Source of the DNA: an uncultured Rikenellaceae bacterium
GTDB lineage: Bacteria > Bacteroidota > Bacteroidia > Bacteroidales > Rikenellaceae
Assembly (NCBI GenBank): GCA_949284665.1
Contig: CASDWR010000094.1
Span: forward strand, 1-21,116
Direction: 5' to 3'
Length of the DNA stretch: 21,116 nt
Shown here: in pieces, positions 1 to 8,140 of the stretch
Position numbering within the stretch: the first letter of the stretch is position 1
How the letters are laid out: each line of letters starts with the position of its first letter
Program-made: the position numbers and the translations under genes
The notes under the pieces: model-generated
The model's input: only the letters and a program-made list of their open reading frames with translations
What the model was told of the DNA's origin: nothing
Databases searched by the model: none

Positions 1-50
1 AGGTTTCTTCATTTATTTAAGTTTGGGTTAGTAGTTTGGGGTTTACCCCG

Positions 51-92
51 AATGCAGAAGGCAGTCGAGAAGATTCCCTTCTGCATTTTTTT
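51..92 (+). terminator. Intrinsic terminator of an upstream gene outside the window
   Basis: The arms AATGCAGAAGG (51-61) and CCTTCTGCATT (77-87) form an 11-bp stem, and the 3' arm runs into seven T residues (86-92). The T run is only on the + strand side, so it ends a rightward transcript whose gene lies left of base 1. Bases 1-50 show no convincing coding end and are probably its 3' UTR. Confidence 0.85.
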
Positions 93-298
93 GTGTCCTA
101 CCCGCGGAGGGAAGGGTCGAGTTTGCTTTCGGTCCGTACGACCGATCCTGGTGCAGGCTGGTGATCCCGGCGAAGACCGGATGGGCCGTATATGGAGTGT
201 GGAGTGGAAGGACGGTCGGGGTCTGGATTACAGTGGGGTACCGGCAATATCGGATTACCGATCGGGAATCATTCGCATAATGCGGATCATGCGTTTCC
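93..298. other. Intergenic region between convergent transcripts
   Basis: About 200 bases separate the rightward terminator from the stop of leftward rlmH. Short open frames here are unsupported. Next to the rlmH stop is a nested inverted repeat: GGGAA (264-268) with TTCCC (295-299), enclosing CGCAT (274-278) with ATGCG (289-293). It could form a hairpin at the 3' end of the rlmH transcript, but no T run follows it, so calling it a terminator would be a guess. Confidence 0.4.
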
Positions 299-772
299 CT
301 ATTCGTGGTGGTATGGCTGGTTGGTCAGGATCGAAAAACTTCGGTACAACTGTTCGACGAAAAAGAGTCGGACGAGTTGGTGGGAAAATGTCATGCGAGA
401 AAGGGAGAGTCTGCTGTCGGCTCTTGCATATACGGCATCCGAGAATCCGTATGGACCGCCAATGATGAAACACAACCGTTTTTGACTTCCCGCCATCCGC
501 TTTTGGAGCCAGGATGCAAATTCCACGGATCGCATCTCCTCACCCCGTTCATCGAGCAACACCACATAGTCACCATTTGACAACCGTTTGAGGATTGCCT
601 CCCCTTCGTCTCGTTTTTGTTCCTCTTCGGAGAGTTTTTTCGAACTTTTCACGTCGGGGATGGTCGTGATGTTGAATCTCGTATGGAAACCGATCCTGCG
701 GGTATAGAGGTCGATCAATGCAGCCGTTTCGGGCAGGTCGGTTTTCCCGACCACGTACAACTCCATGTTCAT
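299..772 (-). CDS. rlmH: 23S rRNA (pseudouridine1915-N3)-methyltransferase RlmH
   Basis: SPOUT-class methyltransferase that methylates N3 of pseudouridine 1915 in helix 69 of 23S rRNA, using S-adenosylmethionine on assembled 70S ribosomes (family knowledge). The sequence shows the family hallmarks: LLDERGEE in the middle, the SAM-binding knot FIIGGPYGFSDAVYARA, SRMTFSHQLVRLFFVEQLYR, and the invariant end NQPYHHE. The reading frame stays open further upstream (to 925), but I chose the ATG at 772 for two reasons: it forms an ATGA overlap with the stop of the preceding gene, and it gives 157 residues, close to the usual RlmH length. An ATG two codons later (766) is the alternative. It is the last gene of a leftward operon after the DUF4954 and GH2-like genes. 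Identification is very secure. Confidence 0.96.
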   Translation of the reverse strand: MNMELYVVGKTDLPETAALIDLYTRRIGFHTRFNITTIPDVKSSKKLSEEEQKRDEGEAILKRLSNGDYVVLLDERGEEMRSVEFASWLQKRMAGSQKRLCFIIGGPYGFSDAVYARADSRLSLSRMTFSHQLVRLFFVEQLYRSFSILTNQPYHHE

Positions 773-2124
773 TTCTGTCGTTCCGGAACAGTCAGCTCCA
801 TATCCGAATTCCATTCTCCGGCTGCGTCGCGATAGATAACCGGACGTTCTTTTTCGAGGGATTTGAGCAACCGGTATGCTTTGTACATGTTGTATCCGTT
901 TCCGCTTTTGCCTCCGAGCGACCATCCGATTATGCAGGTGTGGTTATGGGAATGCCTATACATTCTTTCCACCCGTTCCAGATAGTCGTCGAGCCATCGT
1001 GGGTCGTTGCTGAGCGTGCCACCTATTCTTCGGTCGTCCGCCTTCCGGTCGGTGTTGATGTTCGCCTGGTCGATCACATACATCCCGAGTTGGTCGCACA
1101 GGTCGTAGAACCACACCGGTTGAGGATAGTCGGGACAGAGGGTATTGCTACCCTCTTTTTTGAGGGCGATGATCTCTTGTCGGGTTTGCTGTGGCGTAGG
1201 GGCGGCATTGTAACGAACCGTCGAAAGCGCAACCGGTTTGCCGTTGCGCAGGAATTCCGTACTATTCCATGCGGTCGAGCCTGCCCCGATCCGGAAGGGG
1301 ATGTATTCCGTGATGTATTGTCCGCGTTTCGTATAGAGCGTAATGGTGTAAAGGCGTGGGGTGTGATCGCTCCAGAGTTGTTGCATTGCGCTGTAAATAG
1401 GTGTCTCGAAATGGATTGTATCCCGGCCGTGACCTGCGATGACAGTTTCGCGTAGGTCGTAATATTTCAGGTCTCCGTTCGGCGCATAAATGTCGTATCC
1501 GACCGTCATAGCCTCTTCATAGTTGCGGGAATTGGCCAAGGCGATGTCGAGCGAAAGCAGACAAAAGCGGCCGGTCGAATCGGGGATGAACGAAACGTCG
1601 TAATCTTCGATCCGTAATTCGGGTTGTGCGTACAGATAGGCAAGCTCCACTTCCGGACGTGAAGGGTCGTTTGACGTCGATTCCGGTTCCGCCGTGCTGT
1701 CGGCGATCTCGATGGCGATCACGTTCATTCCGTCTTTCAGTGCCTCGGTGATGTCGAATTCTGAAGGCAGGCGGCTGTCACGGGCTGATCCTGCGAAAAT
1801 GTCGTTTACGTATACGTTGTGTGCATTTCGGCCCCCTTCCGTATGCAGAAAGACCGTTCTGTCACGCCAGTACCCTGGAATTTCGACTACGGTACGATAA
1901 TGCCTGCGACCGTTCCGCGTGGTAGTGAAAAGGTTCGACAGTACGATGTACTGGTTTTCGTCCTCCCATTTGGCTTCGTGCGTTGCTTCGCGGGTAGAGT
2001 ATCCGAAAAACTGACTTCTGGCAACGACCTGCCGACCATTCGGCATATCGTTCGTTTGGGCTTGTCCGCAAAGGGCCGACAACAGCAATATGCCGAGAAT
2101 CGATATGATATGTTTTGTTTCCAT
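769..2124 (-). CDS. Secreted GH2-like (beta-galactosidase fold) protein, probably catalytically inactive
   Basis: 451 residues. A signal peptide (about 1-22, ending CGQAQ) is followed by a jelly-roll sugar-binding-like domain (about 45-165, with YWRDRTVFLHTEGG and NVYVNDIFAG), an Ig-like sandwich (about 170-285), and the first part of a GH2 TIM barrel (about 290-451). The barrel still aligns with LacZ: YDLCDQLGMYVIDQANINT (340-358), NDPRWLDDYLERVERMYR and WSLGGKSGNG (401-410). The catalytic site is gone. LacZ has GNES with acid/base Glu461, whereas here G405-K406 occupies those positions. The Mg ligands in LacZ IETHG read INTDR here. The protein stops before the nucleophile Glu region, and GH2 enzymes are usually far longer. 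A binding or scaffold role in the periplasm is inference. It lies 27 nt after the DUF4954 gene and its TGA overlaps the rlmH start. No frameshift continuation is visible downstream because rlmH follows at once. Confidence 0.85.
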   Translation of the reverse strand: METKHIISILGILLLSALCGQAQTNDMPNGRQVVARSQFFGYSTREATHEAKWEDENQYIVLSNLFTTTRNGRRHYRTVVEIPGYWRDRTVFLHTEGGRNAHNVYVNDIFAGSARDSRLPSEFDITEALKDGMNVIAIEIADSTAEPESTSNDPSRPEVELAYLYAQPELRIEDYDVSFIPDSTGRFCLLSLDIALANSRNYEEAMTVGYDIYAPNGDLKYYDLRETVIAGHGRDTIHFETPIYSAMQQLWSDHTPRLYTITLYTKRGQYITEYIPFRIGAGSTAWNSTEFLRNGKPVALSTVRYNAAPTPQQTRQEIIALKKEGSNTLCPDYPQPVWFYDLCDQLGMYVIDQANINTDRKADDRRIGGTLSNDPRWLDDYLERVERMYRHSHNHTCIIGWSLGGKSGNGYNMYKAYRLLKSLEKERPVIYRDAAGEWNSDMELTVPERQK

Positions 2125-2151
2125 CGTAAGAAAGGTGTCTTTGTATCGTAT

Positions 2152-3894
2152 TTACAGGTTTCGTACGGTCCGGTAGTCCTCTTCGATCTCTTCTCGGGAC
2201 TGGGCATCGATTCCGTAACCGATAGCCATGGAGAGATCACAATCCTTTTTGTAGTCGTCGTCGGTCATCTGTTTAAGATGTGCGGCGGCCTCGTTTCCTC
2301 GCGTTATGGCTTGGGCGACCTCGTCGTCGGTGGCCTCGTGACCGAGGGCCGCAGAGAGGGTTTTGTATGCCCAATCGTAAGCGAAATCAGTGTAGTGTGT
2401 GCGTATCGTCCGGAAGCGCTTGTCGATCTGTTCGAGTGAGGCAAGTGTCCCGGCGTCGATATCGTCGAGCAGGCGGGTCATCTCTCGGGCGGGAAGAAAC
2501 ATCCCGGCCGCATCGATCCAGTGCCCGGTACCGTTGAAGCCCTTGGTCCCCCCGTCTGCCAACATGCGGCCGATAAACTTGTCGAAAGCCTGTCGGTAGA
2601 GTTTCAATCCCCGCCTCAGCATCGATGCCTTGATTTTCATTCGTTCGTAACTGTAGACTTCAACCCCTTCCTTATGTGACAGATCTTCCAGAATACCGAT
2701 GGCACGCATTACCCGTTCGCATACGAAAGGATTCGCCTCTTCGAAGTTGATAAGGTCCGCTTTCGCGCCTTCGCCCCGTTTATCCCGTCGAGGCCATTTG
2801 TCGATATCGCGCACCGTACCGTAACTGCCGAGGTTGATGCCAGGGACGAGGTACGAAACCCCGCTGTCTTCCATGAGATATGAGAAAGGAAAGTTTTCCG
2901 TGTCCGGATGGTTCTTGTGGCGTCCGATCACGACGCTGAAAGCCCCGTTGCGGATCGGGAGCATCATGTAGGCATCGCTCCCGAATTTACACCCCCGCTG
3001 ATGGATCCCCTGATGTACGGCCCCTGTTTTAAAAAGGTGGTTGCTCTGGTTGGAACCGCTGCCCGCATTGAAAAACGAGAACATCCCGGCAATCAGCAAC
3101 GACGACTTGTGATGCGATACGGTATAAGGGCCGGCGAAAATGCTGCATGCCTCTCCGTTTTCGCAATGGGCATTGGCGAAAAAGAGCGAGTCGGACGCCG
3201 AAAAATTGGCGAGGGTCACACCCTGGCCGACAAAACACCTTTTGAGAATTGTATCGTCATCGATAGTGCTTTTGCCTCGAACAATGAAGTCGTACATTTT
3301 GACACCGGCTCCGACGAAGACGGGTTGTTCGGGAGTGGCGACGATGGTCCCATTGCTCAATATGGAAGCCCCGCAAACGGATGTTCCGCTGCCGATGTTT
3401 ACGTTTCGGATGATTCCGCTGTCGGTGATGGTAGCCCCGGTCCCCACGCGCCCGAGTTCCGCCTCACGCGAAAGGCAGTATGTTCCGATAAGGGCATTCA
3501 TTTTTTCGATGGTTTGTCTGCGGTGGCGGTAGAGGGCAATGACGTAAGCGGTCTGTGCGGTGAGCATGTCGAACAGGGGAACTTCACGCCCTCCGTGTTC
3601 ATTGATGACGGCTGCTTCCGTGCCGTTGCCGAAACGGCTCCGGCCGATCGTTTCGATTCGATCCACATTTTCGATCCGGACATCATCTTCCAAAATGTAG
3701 TTGGCAATGTGCGACCCGATGTTCGAGATGCGTACATTCGCGCCGATATATATTTTCCCGCACAGTGTACAGTTTCTTAACTGCTTCGGCAAAAAACTTT
3801 TGTCGACCTGGATTTCTTCCCAATTGTCTGAAAAACAGTTCCGGGATTCAAGTTCCGCTATTTCCGCGGCGGAAAGTTTTCTGTATTTCTGCAT
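2152..3894 (-). CDS. DUF4954-type protein with left-handed beta-helix-like repeats
   Basis: 580 residues with no signal peptide, so probably cytoplasmic. The N-terminal half looks like hexapeptide-repeat beta-helix sequence (about 42-100 and 140-290: GKIYIGANVRISNIG, IIRNVNIGSGTSVCGASI, VFVGAGVKMYDFIV). A very conserved-looking core follows, with HHKSSLLIAGMFSFFNAGSGSNQSNH and VVIGRHKNHPDTENFPFSYL (around 270-345). The C-terminal third is helical (about 390-580). This matches what I recall of the Bacteroidota family DUF4954 with its helical C-terminal extension (DUF6819). The biochemical function is unknown; the helix resembles sugar-nucleotide acyl- or nucleotidyl-transferases, but no catalytic assignment is justified. 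It is the first gene of the leftward operon with the GH2-like gene and rlmH, behind a clear promoter at 3920-3950. Confidence 0.85.
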   Translation of the reverse strand: MQKYRKLSAAEIAELESRNCFSDNWEEIQVDKSFLPKQLRNCTLCGKIYIGANVRISNIGSHIANYILEDDVRIENVDRIETIGRSRFGNGTEAAVINEHGGREVPLFDMLTAQTAYVIALYRHRRQTIEKMNALIGTYCLSREAELGRVGTGATITDSGIIRNVNIGSGTSVCGASILSNGTIVATPEQPVFVGAGVKMYDFIVRGKSTIDDDTILKRCFVGQGVTLANFSASDSLFFANAHCENGEACSIFAGPYTVSHHKSSLLIAGMFSFFNAGSGSNQSNHLFKTGAVHQGIHQRGCKFGSDAYMMLPIRNGAFSVVIGRHKNHPDTENFPFSYLMEDSGVSYLVPGINLGSYGTVRDIDKWPRRDKRGEGAKADLINFEEANPFVCERVMRAIGILEDLSHKEGVEVYSYERMKIKASMLRRGLKLYRQAFDKFIGRMLADGGTKGFNGTGHWIDAAGMFLPAREMTRLLDDIDAGTLASLEQIDKRFRTIRTHYTDFAYDWAYKTLSAALGHEATDDEVAQAITRGNEAAAHLKQMTDDDYKKDCDLSMAIGYGIDAQSREEIEEDYRTVRNL

Positions 3895-3919
3895 CGTGAG
3901 TAAGAGTTGAGAAATCGCA

Positions 3920-3950
3920 CAAAGATATTTTTTTTATGCGATAACGGCAA
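3920..3950 (-). promoter_or_regulatory. Bacteroidota-type promoter of the DUF4954-GH2-rlmH operon
   Basis: Read on the minus strand, TATCTTTG (3927 to 3920) matches the -7 consensus TAnnTTTG. ATTG ending at 3948 sits 20 nt upstream as a -33 element. An A-rich run fills the spacer. The predicted transcript start is near 3915, leaving a leader of about 20 nt before the ATG at 3894. Confidence 0.75.
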
Positions 3951-3965
3951 TTTGACGCAACATTT

Positions 3966-3998
3966 TTTGGATAACAACGTCTATTATGTGTACCTTTG
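3966..3998 (+). promoter_or_regulatory. Bacteroidota-type promoter of the orphan lipoprotein gene
   Basis: TTTG (3966-3969), a 21-nt spacer and TACCTTTG (3991-3998) match the TTTG/TAnnTTTG consensus. The promoter diverges from the DUF4954 promoter, with the two -33 elements only about 16 bases apart. The predicted transcript start is near 4003. Confidence 0.75.
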
Positions 3999-4046
3999 AA
4001 TGCTTGTCAGCAAAAGAATGCGTTTATTGTTTTTATGAGTATGTAT

Positions 4047-5000
4047 ATGAAAAAAATTATTCCCCAGATTCTATTTTCTGCCGTGTTGCTTGTCGGAATG
4101 AGTTCATGCTTGAAATCCTCTTTCGAGGAGGATCCGGTGCTTGGCGGCAAGCAGATATACAACTATGCGGCTAATCAGAATACCATGTCGCTCGATGCGG
4201 TAAGTGCTGCATTCCGCCTGAATATCATCCTGACAGAGGCGAAAAGTGCCGGGGTGACCGATCTCGACGGACTGAAAGAGTTGACCCTGACCTTGTCCGA
4301 GAATACGAAGATCAATTTGTGGAACCGTCTGTTGGGTTCGTCCGTGACGATAGAATCCCCGTCGGCGGGTGTCTATGAACTCGATTTCTCCGATACCTCA
4401 TTCAGCTACGGGAACCGGGAAGGGACGATCCGGATCAGTACCGGGGGGAAACTGCTCGACGAACTGGGCGATAGCGACGGCTGGAATATCTCTTTCAAGG
4501 AGGGGGAGCCGTTCGAATATTATACGACGAGCGAGACGCTGCGGGTGGAAAACGGCAATTTCGCCATTTTCAAACGTTCAGATCGCTCGTGGCAGATTTC
4601 CGTGATGGAATATGCGGCCCGTTATGTCTACTCATCGGCGAATGAAGGGGTTTTGTCGGCGTGGGACGGCGATTTCGTCGTTTCGCAGAGCGGTGGTTCG
4701 TCCTTTACGTATGATGATTGCAACAAGTCGGAGTTCCTGTTGTGGGGATTTTCGGCTGGGTCGACCTATTTTGGAGGTGCGGGGATGACCTATCAGATAG
4801 AGGAAGATACCCCGTTGTGTTATTCGCTTCCGTGCGGTCAGGTGACAAGCGGCAAGGTGAAGGCAGCGTTCGATTTTAACGTGGCAATCGATACGGAGAC
4901 TTATCCTTCGCGTGAGGTGGAAGTGGAGTGGCAGAAAGGCGCCGGATCGTGCACCGTAAGCGTGTGTGTGTATTACAACGGTCTCTCACAGGTGCAGTAA
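4047..5000 (+). CDS. Hypothetical lipoprotein
   Basis: 317 residues from the ATG at 4047. The start MKKIIPQILFSAVLLVGMSSC is a type II signal peptide with lipidated Cys21. The acidic stretch FEEDP just after it resembles a Bacteroidota surface-export signal (inference). The rest (SLDAVSAAFRLNIILTEAK, LTLTLSENTKINLWNRLLG, then beta-rich sequence such as YELDFSDTSFSYGNREGTIRIS) is probably a beta-rich extracellular domain. I do not recognise the family and assign no function. Start choice: in-frame ATGs at 4035 and 4041 also lie downstream of the promoter, but 4047 gives the most typical lipoprotein leader. It is monocistronic, with its own promoter at 3966-3998 and terminator at 5031-5065. The membrane or surface location is more secure than anything else about it. 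Confidence 0.85.
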   Translation: MKKIIPQILFSAVLLVGMSSCLKSSFEEDPVLGGKQIYNYAANQNTMSLDAVSAAFRLNIILTEAKSAGVTDLDGLKELTLTLSENTKINLWNRLLGSSVTIESPSAGVYELDFSDTSFSYGNREGTIRISTGGKLLDELGDSDGWNISFKEGEPFEYYTTSETLRVENGNFAIFKRSDRSWQISVMEYAARYVYSSANEGVLSAWDGDFVVSQSGGSSFTYDDCNKSEFLLWGFSAGSTYFGGAGMTYQIEEDTPLCYSLPCGQVTSGKVKAAFDFNVAIDTETYPSREVEVEWQKGAGSCTVSVCVYYNGLSQVQ

Positions 5001-5030
5001 CCGGAATCGAATCCCCGTAACCGATGTTAC

Positions 5031-5065
5031 AAAGGCGGCAGAATCGATGATTTTACCGCCTTTTT
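5031..5065 (+). terminator. Intrinsic terminator after the lipoprotein gene
   Basis: AAAGGCGG (5031-5038) pairs with CCGCCTTT (5056-5063), with a 17-nt loop. The 3' arm continues into a T-rich run (5061-5070, broken by one A). It lies 31 bases past the lipoprotein stop and separates it from asnS. Confidence 0.85.
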
Positions 5066-5115
5066 ATTTTGCCGGGCCATTGTGATATTCCGAAAAAAAT
5101 GCAGATATTTGCGTC

Positions 5116-5144
5116 TTGAATTGTGTAGCACAAATTTATATTTG
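5116..5144 (+). promoter_or_regulatory. Bacteroidota-type promoter of asnS, almost touching the start codon
   Basis: TATATTTG (5137-5144) matches TAnnTTTG. TTG at 5116-5118 is a partial -33 element at an 18-nt spacing. The asnS ATG begins only three bases after the -7 element, so a start at the usual distance would give a leaderless or nearly leaderless message. Confidence 0.6.
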
Positions 5145-5147
5145 AAG

Positions 5148-6545
5148 ATGTCGAACGAAAAACGAACCCGGATTGTCGATTTGCTCAGGTCCACCGATGT
5201 GGATCGGGAGGTCGTGGTCAAGGGATGGGTACGGACCAAAAGAGGAAATAAAAATGTGGCTTTCGTGGCCATGAACGATGGCTCAACGATAAACAATATT
5301 CAGGTAGTGGTCGATGTGGCTGCTTTCGATGGGGAACTGCTTCGCAAAATTACCACCGGGGCCTGCCTTCGGGTAACGGGGACGTTGGTGAAGTCGCTCG
5401 GTTCAGGTCAGCCCGTGGAGGTACAGGCTCGCGAGATCGAGATTTACGGTGAAGCCGACCCGGAAAGCTATCCGTTGCAGAAGAAGGGGCATTCGCTCGA
5501 ATTTTTACGCGAGATCGCCTATTTGCGTCCGCGGACCAATACGTTCGGTGCGGTGTTGCGCATTCGTCATGCCATGGCTTATGCCATTCACAAATATTTT
5601 AACGACCGTGGGTTTTACTATCTTCATACGCCGCTGATTACGGCATCCGATTGCGAGGGTGCCGGAGCGATGTTCAATGTGACGACACTCGATCTGAACA
5701 ATGTTCCCAGGACGCCGGAAGGGGAAGTTGACTACGCACAGGACTTTTTCGGAAAACCGTGTAATCTGACCGTATCCGGACAACTCGAAGGGGAACTCGG
5801 GGCGTTGGCTTTGTCGCAGATCTACACGTTCGGTCCTACGTTCCGGGCGGAAAACTCGAACACCCCCCGGCATTTGGCCGAATTCTGGATGGTGGAACCC
5901 GAGGTGGCTTTCAATGATCTGGAGGACAACATGGAACTAGCCGAGGACTTTTTGAAATACCTCGTCCGGTATGCGTTGGAACATTGTCAGGACGATCTGC
6001 AATTCCTGAACAAGATGTTCGACGAAGGTCTTCTGGAACGCCTGAAGTTTATTACGGACAACGATTTTGTCCGGTTGGACTACACAGAGGGAGTGAAAAT
6101 CCTGCAAGAGAGCGGTGAAAAGTTCGAGTTCCCGTGCGACTGGGGTTGCGACCTGCAGAGCGAACACGAACGTTATCTGGTAGAGAGACATTTCAAGAAG
6201 CCGGTTATCCTGATCAACTACCCCAAGGATATCAAGGCATTTTATATGAAACAGAACGATGATGGACGGACGGTGCGTGCGATGGACGTGTTGTTTCCGA
6301 AGATCGGAGAGATTATCGGGGGATCGGAACGTGAAGCCGATTATGCGAAACTGAACGCCCGGGTCGAAGAGTTGGGTATGAACAAGGAGAGTATCTGGTG
6401 GTATCTGGATACCCGTCGGTTCGGTTCGGCGCCGCACAGCGGATTCGGTTTGGGTTTCGAGCGTTTGCTGTTGTTCGTGACGGGTATGGCCAATATCCGT
6501 GATGTGATCCCGTTCCCCAGGACCCCAAAGAACGCCGAGTTTTAG
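5148..6545 (+). CDS. asnS: Asparaginyl-tRNA synthetase
   Basis: Class IIb aminoacyl-tRNA synthetase that charges tRNA-Asn with asparagine and ATP in the cytoplasm. 465 residues from ATG 5148. The N-terminal OB-fold anticodon-binding domain spans about 1-105 ([23 protein letters not shown] is its signature). The catalytic domain follows: motif 1 around [16 protein letters not shown] (161-176), motif 2 [21 protein letters not shown] (232-252), and motif 3 [15 protein letters not shown] (432-446). The start [13 protein letters not shown] matches the usual AsnS N-terminus; the frame is open to 5082, but the extra 22 residues lie upstream of the promoter -7 box and look non-coding. The AsnS signature and the absence of AspRS-type insertions make an AspRS identity unlikely. 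rpoN follows after 106 bases. Confidence 0.97.
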   Translation: MSNEKRTRIVDLLRSTDVDREVVVKGWVRTKRGNKNVAFVAMNDGSTINNIQVVVDVAAFDGELLRKITTGACLRVTGTLVKSLGSGQPVEVQAREIEIYGEADPESYPLQKKGHSLEFLREIAYLRPRTNTFGAVLRIRHAMAYAIHKYFNDRGFYYLHTPLITASDCEGAGAMFNVTTLDLNNVPRTPEGEVDYAQDFFGKPCNLTVSGQLEGELGALALSQIYTFGPTFRAENSNTPRHLAEFWMVEPEVAFNDLEDNMELAEDFLKYLVRYALEHCQDDLQFLNKMFDEGLLERLKFITDNDFVRLDYTEGVKILQESGEKFEFPCDWGCDLQSEHERYLVERHFKKPVILINYPKDIKAFYMKQNDDGRTVRAMDVLFPKIGEIIGGSEREADYAKLNARVEELGMNKESIWWYLDTRRFGSAPHSGFGLGFERLLLFVTGMANIRDVIPFPRTPKNAEF

Positions 6546-6565
6546 AGACCGGAGTGGAAGAACGA

Positions 6566-6582
6566 CGACTCGTTTCGAGTCG
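6566..6582. repeat. Small perfect hairpin between asnS and rpoN
   Basis: CGACTCG (6566-6572), loop TTT, CGAGTCG (6576-6582). No T run follows, so it does not look like a strong intrinsic terminator. It may partly attenuate read-through from asnS or protect the 3' end. No TAnnTTTG element was found between here and the rpoN ATG, which suggests rpoN is at least partly read from asnS. Confidence 0.5.
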
Positions 6583-6651
6583 GGACGACTGACTGACCCG
6601 ATATTGATGAATGAAGACCGCTTGCGATTGTAGAATTTAAAAGGGTCGATT

Positions 6652-8085
6652 ATGTCGAGTATTGCACAAAAACAGGTTCAGAGACAATTACAGAAACTTT
6701 CTCCGCAACAGATACAGATGATCAAGTTGCTCGAGTTGCCGGCCATGCAGCTGGAACAACGGGTGAAACAGGAGATCGAGGAAAATCCTGTACTCGAGGA
6801 GGAGTTGAAGGAGGACAAGGGTGACGAGGAGAACGAACCGAAAGAGATATCGGTCGAAGAGTATTTGAAAGAAGACGACACCCCGGCTTATAAGGCACAT
6901 GCCAACAACTATTCGAGAGATGACCGCCAACGGCCGGTCTATTTGTCGGAAGGCCGTACGTTGCAGGAGTATCTGGAAGAACAACTCGGTTTCAAGTCCC
7001 TCTCCCCGCGCGAAATGACGATTGCCCGCTATCTGGTGGGCAGTATCGATGAGGACGGGTATTTGCGGCGTGATCTGACTTCCATATCCGACGATCTGGC
7101 TTTCGGTATGGGTATGGAGGTGAGTGTGGAGGAGTTGGAGAGGGTTCTGAAGGTGATTCAGGAACTGGAACCGGTTGGAGTAGGGGCGAGGAATCTACAG
7201 GAGTGCCTTTTGTTGCAACTTTCGTCATCCGATACTCCGACGCGTTCGCAATGGTTGGCCAAACGGATCTTGACCTCCTATTTCGACGAATTCACGAAAA
7301 AACATTACGAAAAGTTGATGGGACGACTCGGTGTGGGTGAGGAGGAGTTTCGCGGAGCGATCGACGAAATTCGGCGACTGACCCCGAAACCGAGCAATCT
7401 GTACAACGGCGGTGGCAGCGAAGCAACCCCATATATCATGCCCGATTTTATTCTCGACTGTCAGAACGGACAGTTCCAGTTGTCGCTTACTTCGTACAAT
7501 ATCCCCGATATCAAAATCAATCGACGGTATGTGGAGATGATTCGGGAAATGGCGGGGGGAGACGCGTCGGTCAAGAGTGAGAGCGATCGGGAAGTGTTGC
7601 AGTTTGTCAAGAACAAGATCGATTCGGCCAAGTGGTTCATTTCGGCGATCAAGCAGCGCCGGGATACGCTCATGCATACCATGCAGGAGATTCTGGATTA
7701 TCAGCGTGAGTTTTTTTACGATGGCAATCAGAGCAAACTTCGGCCGATGATTTTGAAGGATATTGCCGATCGGACAGGTCTCGATGTGTCGACCATATCG
7801 CGTGTGGTGAACAGCAAGTATATCCAGACGCATTTTGGGATCATACCGCTCAAGAGGCTATTTTCGGAGGCGATGCAGACCGATAGCGGTGAAGAGGTTT
7901 CGTCGTATGAGATCAAGAATATCCTTTCGGACTGCATTTCGAAGGAGGATAAACGACGACCGTTGACGGACGAGGCATTGATGGATATTCTCAACGGGAT
8001 GGGCTATCATATTGCACGTCGTACGGTAGCCAAATACAGGGAGATGTTGGGGATACCGGTAGCTCGTTTGCGAAAACAGTTGTGA
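6652..8085 (+). CDS. rpoN: RNA polymerase sigma-54 factor
   Basis: Alternative sigma factor that directs core polymerase to -24/-12 promoters and needs AAA+ activators for open-complex formation. 477 residues. Region I is the Gln/Leu-rich N-terminus (LSPQQIQMIKLLELPAMQLE, 16-35). An acidic linker follows (about 45-75). The core-binding domain spans about 95-275 (DEDGYL and LEPVGVGARNLQECLLLQL are family hallmarks). The DNA-binding domain has the helix-turn-helix LKDIADRTGLDVSTISRVV. The RpoN box ARRTVAKYRE is intact (455-464). A purine-rich AAGGG (6641-6645) sits at ribosome-binding distance before ATG 6652. No enhancer-binding activator is encoded in this window, so its regulon must lie elsewhere. 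The PAP2-like gene follows after 55 bases. Confidence 0.97.
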   Translation: MSSIAQKQVQRQLQKLSPQQIQMIKLLELPAMQLEQRVKQEIEENPVLEEELKEDKGDEENEPKEISVEEYLKEDDTPAYKAHANNYSRDDRQRPVYLSEGRTLQEYLEEQLGFKSLSPREMTIARYLVGSIDEDGYLRRDLTSISDDLAFGMGMEVSVEELERVLKVIQELEPVGVGARNLQECLLLQLSSSDTPTRSQWLAKRILTSYFDEFTKKHYEKLMGRLGVGEEEFRGAIDEIRRLTPKPSNLYNGGGSEATPYIMPDFILDCQNGQFQLSLTSYNIPDIKINRRYVEMIREMAGGDASVKSESDREVLQFVKNKIDSAKWFISAIKQRRDTLMHTMQEILDYQREFFYDGNQSKLRPMILKDIADRTGLDVSTISRVVNSKYIQTHFGIIPLKRLFSEAMQTDSGEEVSSYEIKNILSDCISKEDKRRPLTDEALMDILNGMGYHIARRTVAKYREMLGIPVARLRKQL

Positions 8086-8140
8086 GTCGAGGGACGATTC
8101 GGCCCCATCGATACGGACGTGCGACGGAGAGGGGATCGCA

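Noticed and set aside
52..485. Overlapping + strand frames at the left end
   Set aside because: They begin inside a terminator hairpin and run antisense into rlmH.
299..925. Longer RlmH starting at 925
   Set aside because: The extra 51 residues lie wholly within the GH2-like gene, and the ATGA overlap plus family length support the start at 772.
718..1455. 245-codon + strand frame opposite the rlmH/GH2-like genes
   Set aside because: Spans two real genes on the other strand and shows no protein-like features.
2908..3780. 290-codon + strand frame opposite the DUF4954 gene
   Set aside because: No recognisable domain, antisense to a gene with strong family-level conservation.
5082..5147. 22-residue N-terminal extension of AsnS
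   Set aside because: It would put the start upstream of the promoter -7 element and is not like AsnS N-termini.
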